64,000 nucleotides of DNA from Mycobacterium sp. MS1601 (GTDB taxonomy: Bacteria > Actinomycetota > Actinomycetes > Mycobacteriales > Mycobacteriaceae): positions 3,472,001 to 3,536,000 of the forward strand of contig NZ_CP019420.1 in NCBI RefSeq assembly GCF_001984215.1, read 5' to 3'. Below are positions 57,666-64,000 of the stretch, piece by piece. The translations under genes and the position numbers were made by a program. The notes under the pieces are model-generated. The model saw only the letters and a list, made by a program, of their open reading frames with translations, was not told the origin of the DNA and ran no database searches. How positions within the stretch are numbered: the first letter of the stretch is position 1; each line of letters starts with the position of its first letter.

Positions 57666-60600
57666 ATGACCGCACCGGGGCACCCTTCTGTCCAGACCCC
57701 GATCGCGGGTCTCGTTGATCTGGCGCTCACCGCGCCCACCTTCGCCGACCTGATCGACCGCGCTGCGCAGCGCCCCGAGGAACTGAAGCTTGTCGGCCCC
57801 AGCAGCGCCCAATTGTTCGTCGCCGCTGCTCTGGCGCAGCAAGGCCCGCTGTTGGTGGTCACCGCCACCGGCCGGGAGGCCGACGACTTGACCGCCGAAC
57901 TGCGCGGCGCATTCGGCGACGCTGTGGCGATGTTCCCGTCCTGGGAGACGCTGCCGCACGAACGCCTGTCACCAGGGGTGGACACCGTCGGCGCGCGGCT
58001 GATGCTGCTGCGCCGTCTCGCCCACCCGGACGACGGGCAACTGGGACCGCCGCTGCGGGTGGTGGTGACAACGGCTCGCTCACTGCTGCAGCCGATGACG
58101 CCGGGGTTGTCCGACGTCGAGCCTGTGACCCTGGCCGTCGGCGCGGAACTGGACTTCGACCAGACCATCCACCGGCTGGTGGAACTGGCCTACACCCGTG
58201 TCGACATGGTGGGCAAGCGCGGCGAGTTCGCAGTGCGGGGCGGCATTCTCGACGTGTTCGCACCGACGGCCGAGCATCCGGTGCGGGTGGAGTTCTGGGG
58301 CGACGAGATCACCGAGATGCGGCTGTTCTCCATCGCAGACCAGCGTTCTATCACCGAGATCCCCACCGACCACGTGGTGGCGGTGCCGTGCCGGGAACTG
58401 CTGCTCACCGAGGGTGTCAAGGAGCGCGCCGCCATGCTGGCCGGCAGTATGCCCGCCACCGACAACACCGTCGCGGGCAGCGTGGGCGACATGCTCGCCA
58501 AGCTCTCCGAAGGAATCCCGGTGGACGGCATGGAGGCGCTGTTGCCGGTGCTGGTTCCCGACGAGCCGGCGCTGCTCACCGACCAGCTGGCCCCGGGAAC
58601 ACCGGTGCTGGTGTGCGATCCGGAGAAGGTGCGTACCCGCGCCGCGGATCTGATCAACACCGGCCGCGAATTCCTCGAGGCGTCATGGTCGGTGGCCGCC
58701 ATCGGCGGTGACGCGCCCATCGACGTCGAACAGCTCGGCGGCTCGGGGTTCCGGGAGCTGGGCGAGGTGCGTGCGCAGGCCCGCAAGGCCGGCCACCCCT
58801 GGTGGACGCTGAGTCAGTTGCCCGACGAATCCGCGATCGAGCTCGAGGTCAGATCAGCCCCGTCGGCGCGCGGCAGCCAGGCCAATGCCGAAGAGATCTT
58901 CGCGATGCTGCGGGCGCACTGCGCCACCGGCGGGTTGGCCGCCGTCGTCACTCCCGGCACCGGCACCGCCAACCGAGTGTGTGAACAGCTGGCCGACGCC
59001 GACACCCCGGCATCGCTTCTCGAATCCGGTGACCAGCCCAAGCCCGGCGTCGTGGGGGTGCTCAAGGGCCCGCTGCACACCGGTGTCATCCTGCCCGGCG
59101 CCAATCTCGTGGTGATCACCGAGACCGACCTGACCGGCAACCGGGTTGCCGCCTCGGAGGGCAAACGCCTTGCCGCCAAACGCCGTAACACCGTCGACCC
59201 GCTGGCGCTGACCGCGGGGGACCTGGTGGTGCACGACCAGCACGGCATCGGCAAGTTCGTCGAGATGACCGAGCGGGTGGTCGGCGGCGCCCGCCGCGAA
59301 TACCTGGTGCTCGAATACGCCAGCGCCAAGCGCGGCGGCGGATCTGACCGGCTCTACGTGCCGATGGATTCACTCGACCAGCTGTCCCGCTACGTCGGTG
59401 GCCAGGCTCCGACGCTCAGCAAGCTCGGCGGCAGCGACTGGGCCAACACGAAAACCAAGGCGCGCAAGGCAGTTCGTGAGATCGCCACGGAGCTGGTGGC
59501 GCTCTACGCCAAACGCCAAGCGGCGCCGGGATTTGCCTTCCCGCCTGACACCCCGTGGCAGAACGAGATGGAAGACGCCTTCGGATTCACCGAGACGGTG
59601 GATCAGATGACGGCCATCACCGAGGTCAAGGCCGATATGGAGCGTCCGGTTCCGATGGACCGCGTGATCTGCGGTGACGTGGGCTACGGCAAGACCGAGA
59701 TCGCGGTGCGGGCGGCGTTCAAAGCGGTGCAGGCCGGCAAGCAGGTCGCGGTACTGGTACCCACGACGCTGCTGGCCGATCAGCATCTGCAGACGTTCAC
59801 CAACCGGATGGCCGGATTCCCGGTGACGGTGAAGGGGCTGTCGCGGTTCACTGATCCCGCGGAATCCCGCCAGGTGGTCGACGGAATGGCCGATGGGTCG
59901 GTCGATATCGTGATCGGTACCCACCGACTGTTGCAGACCGGGGTGCGCTGGAAAGACCTCGGACTGGTGATCGTCGATGAGGAACAGCGCTTCGGTGTTG
60001 AGCACAAGGAGCACATCAAGAGCCTGCGCACCCACGTCGACGTGTTGACCATGAGCGCCACCCCGATTCCGCGCACGCTGGAGATGAGCCTGGCGGGCAT
60101 CCGCGAGATGTCGACCATTCTGACTCCGCCCGAGGAGCGGTACCCGGTTCTGACTTATGTGGGACCGCACGACGACAAGCAGGTGGGTGCGGCGCTGCGA
60201 CGGGAACTGCTTCGTGACGGGCAGGCCTTCTACATCCACAACCGGGTCAGCTCCATCGATTCCGCTGCGGCCAAGGTTCGCGCATTGGTGCCCGAGGCCA
60301 GAGTTGTTGTGGCCCATGGTCAGATGCCCGAAGAGCAACTGGAGAGGACTGTCGAGGGTTTCTGGAACCGTGAATACGACATCCTGGTGTGCACCACCAT
60401 TGTCGAGACCGGTCTGGATATCAGCAACGCCAACACCCTCATCGTGGAACGTGCTGACACTTTTGGCCTTTCCCAGCTGCACCAGTTGCGTGGCCGAGTT
60501 GGACGCAGTCGCGAACGTGGTTATGCCTACTTCCTGTACTCACCGGACAAGCCGTTGACCGAGACGGCCTATGACCGGTTGGCCACCATCGCCCAGAACA

Positions 60601-61313
60601 ACGAACTCGGTGCGGGTATGGCCGTGGCGATGAAAGACCTCGAGATCCGCGGCGCCGGCAACGTGTTGGGTGCCGAGCAGTCAGGGCATGTCGCAGGTGT
60701 GGGTTTCGACCTGTACGTCCGTCTGGTGGGTGAGGCCGTCGAGGCATACCGGGCTGCTGCCGACGGTGAAACAGTCTCCGGCACAGAGGAAGCCAAGGAA
60801 GTCCGGATCGATCTGCCGATCGACGCCAACCTGCCGCCGGAGTACATCGGCAGTGACCGCCTGCGGCTGGAGGGTTATCGCCGGCTGGCGGCGGCCACCA
60901 GCGACGCCGACGTGGCGGCAGTTGTCGAGGAACTCACCGACCGGTACGGCCCGCTGCCCGACGAGGCGGCGCGGCTGGTGGCGGTGGCGCGGCTGCGGCT
61001 GCTGTGCCGCAGCTACGGCATCACCGAGGTGTCGGCCACCGGTGCGGCGGGTCAGCCCTCGACGCTGCGGATTTCGCCGTTGACGCTTCTGGACTCAGGT
61101 CAGCTGCGGCTCAAGCGCATGTATCCGGGCGGAACCTACCGCGCCACCACCTCGACCATCCAGGTGCCGATTCCGCGGGCGGGCAGTGGGATTGCCGCAC
61201 CACGCATCCGTGATCTCGAGCTGGCGCAGATGGTGGCCGATCTGGTGTTGGCATTGGACGGAAAGCCGAAGGGCGAAGTCGATATAACCAAGCTCGAGGG
61301 GGTGGCACCGTGA
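57666..61313 (+). CDS. mfd: Transcription-repair coupling factor Mfd
   Basis: 1215 residues, full length. Order of parts: UvrB-like N-terminal domains (with [13 protein letters not shown]), RNA-polymerase-interaction domain ([13 protein letters not shown]), then SF2 translocase with Walker [10 protein letters not shown], motif [24 protein letters not shown], the TRG region [18 protein letters not shown] and [14 protein letters not shown], and the C-terminal TRCF domain. It removes RNA polymerase stalled at damage and recruits UvrA. The stop overlaps the mazG start by 4 bases. Confidence 0.98.
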   Translation: MTAPGHPSVQTPIAGLVDLALTAPTFADLIDRAAQRPEELKLVGPSSAQLFVAAALAQQGPLLVVTATGREADDLTAELRGAFGDAVAMFPSWETLPHERLSPGVDTVGARLMLLRRLAHPDDGQLGPPLRVVVTTARSLLQPMTPGLSDVEPVTLAVGAELDFDQTIHRLVELAYTRVDMVGKRGEFAVRGGILDVFAPTAEHPVRVEFWGDEITEMRLFSIADQRSITEIPTDHVVAVPCRELLLTEGVKERAAMLAGSMPATDNTVAGSVGDMLAKLSEGIPVDGMEALLPVLVPDEPALLTDQLAPGTPVLVCDPEKVRTRAADLINTGREFLEASWSVAAIGGDAPIDVEQLGGSGFRELGEVRAQARKAGHPWWTLSQLPDESAIELEVRSAPSARGSQANAEEIFAMLRAHCATGGLAAVVTPGTGTANRVCEQLADADTPASLLESGDQPKPGVVGVLKGPLHTGVILPGANLVVITETDLTGNRVAASEGKRLAAKRRNTVDPLALTAGDLVVHDQHGIGKFVEMTERVVGGARREYLVLEYASAKRGGGSDRLYVPMDSLDQLSRYVGGQAPTLSKLGGSDWANTKTKARKAVREIATELVALYAKRQAAPGFAFPPDTPWQNEMEDAFGFTETVDQMTAITEVKADMERPVPMDRVICGDVGYGKTEIAVRAAFKAVQAGKQVAVLVPTTLLADQHLQTFTNRMAGFPVTVKGLSRFTDPAESRQVVDGMADGSVDIVIGTHRLLQTGVRWKDLGLVIVDEEQRFGVEHKEHIKSLRTHVDVLTMSATPIPRTLEMSLAGIREMSTILTPPEERYPVLTYVGPHDDKQVGAALRRELLRDGQAFYIHNRVSSIDSAAAKVRALVPEARVVVAHGQMPEEQLERTVEGFWNREYDILVCTTIVETGLDISNANTLIVERADTFGLSQLHQLRGRVGRSRERGYAYFLYSPDKPLTETAYDRLATIAQNNELGAGMAVAMKDLEIRGAGNVLGAEQSGHVAGVGFDLYVRLVGEAVEAYRAAADGETVSGTEEAKEVRIDLPIDANLPPEYIGSDRLRLEGYRRLAAATSDADVAAVVEELTDRYGPLPDEAARLVAVARLRLLCRSYGITEVSATGAAGQPSTLRISPLTLLDSGQLRLKRMYPGGTYRATTSTIQVPIPRAGSGIAAPRIRDLELAQMVADLVLALDGKPKGEVDITKLEGVAP

Positions 61314-62289
61314 CAGTGATACTCGTGGATCCCAGGCGTCCCACGTTGATCCCCGTCGAGGCCATCGAACTACTGGCGGGCGACGTGCAGTACACCGAGG
61401 AGATGCCGGTCAAAGTGCTGTGGTCGCTGCGGAATGCGCGACCGGTGTACGCCGGGGACGCTGCCGAGGTGCTGTTGTCGTCGGACTCCCACCACCCGGC
61501 GGTGCGAGACCGTATCAGGGCTGGTGAACGGGTGATCACCGCGCCGTCGCCGCAGCCCGGCGAGCGACTGCTCGACGCGGTGGCGGTGATGGACAAGCTG
61601 CGCACCAACGGGCCGTGGGAAAGTGAGCAGACCCACGACTCACTGCGCCGCTACCTGCTCGAAGAGACCTACGAGCTGTTCGATGCCGTGCACAGTGGTG
61701 ACACCGACGAGCTGCGTAACGAGCTCGGAGATGTCTTGCTGCAGGTCCTTTTTCACGCCCGCATCGCTGAGGACGCCGCCGACGGCGCCTTTTCGATCGA
61801 CGACGTCGCCGACGCTTTGGTGCGCAAACTCCATCACCGGGCCCCGCCGTGCTCGCAGGCGAAAAGGTCACGTTGGAAGAACAGCTGGCGCAGTGGGAGG
61901 AGCGCAAGGCATTCGAGAAGAGGTCGGCGAAGTCGGCGTCCGTGGTCGCCGACATGCCCACCGCGCAGCCCGCTCTGTCCCTGGCACAGAAGGTGATCTC
62001 GCGTGCACATCAGGCCGGTGTGCCGAGCGAACTCATTCCGTCGGCAATGCTGGCGGTGACGCTGGCGCCTGACGTCGACGCCGAGAATGCCTTGCGCACA
62101 GTGGTTCTGGAGTTCTTGGACGACGTACGCTGCGCCGAGAAAGCTGTGGCCGTGGCGCGGGGAGTGTCGTCGGTGGATCCGCAGCTGGGTGTGGTCAGTG
62201 AGGACGAGTGGCGCGCCGCCTGGCCCGCTGAAGTGGCCGACGAACTGTCCGAGGACGAACTGGTTGCCGTCGAGTCCGACTCCGAGTAG
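61310..62289 (+). pseudogene. mazG: Nucleoside triphosphate pyrophosphohydrolase MazG, frameshifted
   Basis: First frame (from the GTG at 61310) gives the actinobacterial N-terminal extension VILVDPRRPTLIPVEAIEL and the MazG catalytic helices GPWESEQTHDSLRRYLLEETYEL and NELGDVLLQVLFHARIAED. At HHRAP it shifts; the remainder (AVLAGEKVTLEEQLAQWEERKA ... to 62289) lies in another frame. Adding one G in the CCCCGCCG run near 61846 restores a 326-residue protein, one more than M. tuberculosis MazG. The N-terminal catalytic half stays intact either way. Could be a real mutation or base-call error. Confidence 0.85.
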
Positions 62290-62340
62290 CAGTCAGATTC
62301 ACCAGGGTGGTCGATGGATCGCTGACCGTCAAATGCCAAG

Positions 62341-62793
62341 ATGATCGGCATGCGTGACCACACCGGAAAGGACCAGCCGCTGGGCCTGCTGCTGTACCAG
62401 GTCACCACCAGCCTGAGACCCCAGGTCATGGCTGAACTCAAGCCGCTGGGCATCGGCATGCCCGAATACGTGTGCATGAGTCAGCTCGCGGGACGGCCGG
62501 CCGAGTCCAACGCCGAACTGGCGCGGCGCACCGGTGTGTCGCCCCAGGCGATGAACAACGTGGTGAAGAGTCTCCAGGAACTCGGCGCACTGACGCGTCC
62601 CGATTCCGTCTCCACTGGCAGAAGTCTTCCCGTCCGGTTGACGCCGAAGGGACGTCGGTTGTTGGTCCGCGCAGAGGCTGTGGTGCGCAAGGCCAGCGAG
62701 CAGATCCTGACCCCGCTCAGCGCCGAAGAGCGGGTGACGCTCGAACGACTCCTGCGCTCACTCGACCTCAATGCCGTGGACGGCGCCCCGTAA
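62341..62793 (+). CDS. MarR-family transcriptional regulator
   Basis: 150 residues (147 from the ATG at 62350). Winged helix with ELARRTGVSPQAMNNVVKSLQELGAL and wing GRSLPVRLTPKGRRLL. Closest genes are mazG upstream and a TetR converging from the right, so the target is unknown. No clear operator in the 51-bp gap upstream. Confidence 0.9.
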   Translation: MIGMRDHTGKDQPLGLLLYQVTTSLRPQVMAELKPLGIGMPEYVCMSQLAGRPAESNAELARRTGVSPQAMNNVVKSLQELGALTRPDSVSTGRSLPVRLTPKGRRLLVRAEAVVRKASEQILTPLSAEERVTLERLLRSLDLNAVDGAP

Positions 62794-62798
62794 GGCCA

Positions 62799-63374
62799 CT
62801 ACCCGCCCAGCGCCGTTTCGATCAGCCGATGCAGTTCGCCGGCAACGGTTTCCAGCGGCTCGGGGGAACCGTCGGCGCGGGCCAGGATGATCGCCCCCTC
62901 GATGGCGGACAGTACGGTGAGCGCCAACGGCCTGCTGCGCGTCGAGGCGACGCCGGCCATCACGAACGCGTCGGCGAGCAGGTCCAGCCACAGGGTGAAC
63001 CCGTCGTTGGCCGCAGCCCGCAGTTTGGGCGCCGAGCGTGAGTCCATCGCCGCCGCCGCGACCGCGCAACCGCGGTGGAAATCACCGTTGCGCATGATGT
63101 CGATCCACAGTCCGACGAACGCGTCCAGTGCCGCGTGTACATCTGTGGCGCCGGCCAGGATCACCCGCACATCGGCAGCCATGGCCTCGGCGGCATAGGC
63201 GGTCGCCTCGGCGGCCAACTGCACGCGTCCATCGGGGAAATGGTGGTAGATCGAACCGCGGGGCGCGCCGCTGTGTGTGATGATCTCGGCGAATCCCACT
63301 CCGTTGACGCCAGCCGATCGTTGCAGTTCAGCCGCGCTACGAACCATCCGGGCACGCGCGTTCTCGGTCTCCAT
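62799..63374 (-). CDS. TetR-family regulator (LmrA/YxaF-like)
   Basis: 191 residues. Helix-turn-helix GVNGVGFAEIITHSGAPRGSIYHHFPDGRVQLA is the LmrA/YxaF form, with HHFPDG before the ligand domain; FHRGCAVAAAAMDS is also typical. Divergent from the tautomerase gene; its ATG lies 2 bases from a palindrome. Probably regulates itself and the tautomerase. Confidence 0.9.
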   Translation of the reverse strand: METENARARMVRSAAELQRSAGVNGVGFAEIITHSGAPRGSIYHHFPDGRVQLAAEATAYAAEAMAADVRVILAGATDVHAALDAFVGLWIDIMRNGDFHRGCAVAAAAMDSRSAPKLRAAANDGFTLWLDLLADAFVMAGVASTRSRPLALTVLSAIEGAIILARADGSPEPLETVAGELHRLIETALGG

Positions 63375-63375
63375 G

Positions 63376-63386
63376 ATGATAATCAT
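63376..63386. promoter_or_regulatory. Candidate operator of the LmrA-like TetR
   Basis: Perfect palindrome ATGAT-A-ATCAT immediately upstream of the TetR ATG, 74 bases before the tautomerase ATG. Its position would shut off the regulator's own start region and possibly the divergent promoter. Confidence 0.5.
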
Positions 63387-63459
63387 AGTGACGCTTGACG
63401 GGAATTGAAGCATAGGCCACTATGACGAATTGCATAATCCATTGACGAAGGAGGGCATC

Positions 63460-63867
63460 ATGCCCATGTATGAATGCATCACCGTTGCGGGAACACTGGA
63501 TGCGGACCAGCGGACGCGCATCGCCGACGCCATCACCACCGCTCACGTCGAGATCACCGGAGCGCCGTTCGAACTGGTACACGTGGTCTTTCCCGAACTG
63601 CCCGCCGGGCACGCCTTCACCGGGGGAGCGCCGTCCACACCGGCGATGATCCGCGGGTCCATCCGGGCAGGACGCAGCGAGGAGATCCGGCACACTCTGA
63701 TGCACCGCATCTACGACAGCTACACCGAGGTCACCGGCGTGGACCCGATGCGTCTACTGGTCGCGGTGGTGGACTTCCCGCCGAGCTGGGCGATGGAGGG
63801 CGGCCACATCCTGCCCGAGACCACGCCGGAGGCTGAAGCGGCGTGGGTGGCGAAAGTCAGCGCCTGA
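63460..63867 (+). CDS. Tautomerase-superfamily protein, cis-CaaD/MSAD-like
   Basis: 135 residues; after removal of Met the catalytic Pro-1 is exposed (PMYECITVAG). His28 is conserved (AITTAHVEI), as is the RxxR pair (IRAGRSEE) and the glutamate of AMEGGH, all needed in cis-3-chloroacrylate dehalogenase. The Tyr103 equivalent appears to be Ala (LLVAVVDFP), so the natural reaction is probably not dehalogenation as in cis-CaaD. Strong GGAGGG before the ATG. Divergent from the LmrA-type TetR. Confidence 0.85.
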   Translation: MPMYECITVAGTLDADQRTRIADAITTAHVEITGAPFELVHVVFPELPAGHAFTGGAPSTPAMIRGSIRAGRSEEIRHTLMHRIYDSYTEVTGVDPMRLLVAVVDFPPSWAMEGGHILPETTPEAEAAWVAKVSA

Positions 63868-64000
63868 TCAGACGAACAGCGTCGAACCCCAGAACGCCGT
63901 GGGATCGCCCTCGGGCACCCCCGGCGGGCAGGCGAAGATCGCGGTCCCGGTGTGGGTGATGTACTCGTTCATGGCGTCACGCCGGGCCATCTCCGCTTGC
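63868..64000 (-). CDS. DyP-type peroxidase, C-terminal end (partial)
   Basis: The last 43 codons read AEMARRDAMNEYITHTGTAIFACPPGVPE (in pieces) and end GSTLFV. RRDAMNEYITHTGTAIFACPPG is the conserved C-terminal helix region of dye-decolourising peroxidases. The gene enters from the right edge; the haem-binding part is outside. Its stop abuts the tautomerase stop (convergent). Confidence 0.75.
   Translation of the reverse strand, partial: QAEMARRDAMNEYITHTGTAIFACPPGVPEGDPTAFWGSTLFV

Overview
The window is GC-rich actinobacterial DNA from a mycobacterium, most likely a fast-growing environmental Mycolicibacterium. Three things support this: the pta-ackA / pknG-glnH-glnX / mutT3 / thiE-thiOSG / lpqL order, the pth-rplY-lpqT-prs-glmU-tRNA(Gln)-TetR-mfd-mazG order, and the family-level protein matches (PknG with rubredoxin and TPR domains, LpqL, LpqT, a PGRS-like glycine-rich protein). 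Both blocks exist in M. tuberculosis but lie far apart there. Here about 30 kb of accessory DNA joins them.

Layout. 1-16 kb is conserved core: acetate metabolism (end of pta, ackA), the GlnX-GlnH-PknG amino-acid sensing kinase operon, a Nudix hydrolase, thiamine synthesis (thiE, then TPP riboswitch-thiO-thiS-thiG), an SGNH hydrolase with a small ABC exporter, an SPFH protein, and two tandem LpqL-type lipoprotein peptidases. 16-20 kb holds a uracil/xanthine permease, an APC permease and an alpha/beta hydrolase with its divergent TetR. 21-29 kb is a self-contained catabolic operon: FCD-type GntR regulator, polar amino-acid-type ABC transporter, D-aminoacylase-like amidohydrolase, enolase-superfamily sugar-acid dehydratase, KDPG aldolase and KDG kinase. 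Together these suggest deacylation of an N-acylated amino-sugar acid, conversion to 2-keto-3-deoxygluconate, and exit through KDPG. 29-34 kb has a DoxX-like protein, a Baeyer-Villiger-type monooxygenase, a frameshifted Tat-exported P450, a small hydrolase, and thiD behind its own TPP riboswitch. 34-43 kb has a DHA2 MFS exporter and a LacI-controlled SsuABC-like transporter with a creatinase-like M24 protein and a C-C hydrolase-like protein. 43-47 kb has a DrrAB-type exporter, a small secreted protein, and a divergent pair of an ApbE-like protein and a QueG/reductive-dehalogenase-like iron-sulfur protein that probably has a leaderless mRNA.

47-64 kb returns to core functions: pth, rplY, an SDR, lpqT, an ArsC-like protein, prs, glmU, tRNA-Gln, a TetR, then a repeat-rich gap, a LysA-like decarboxylase, a secreted PGRS-like protein split by a frameshift, mfd, a frameshifted mazG, a MarR, a TetR with a divergent cis-CaaD-like tautomerase, and the C-terminal end of a DyP-type peroxidase.

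Structure not explained by genes. A 46-bp palindromic element occurs four times (two copies inside a 186-bp tandem duplication near 17.7 kb, two flanking a 19-bp tandem array near 54.3 kb), and one copy forms the C-terminus of the LysA-like gene. Candidate operators are visible for the GntR, LacI and several TetR regulators. Three genes (P450, PGRS-like, mazG) carry frameshifts that each fit one lost base, so base-call error must be excluded before calling them pseudogenes.
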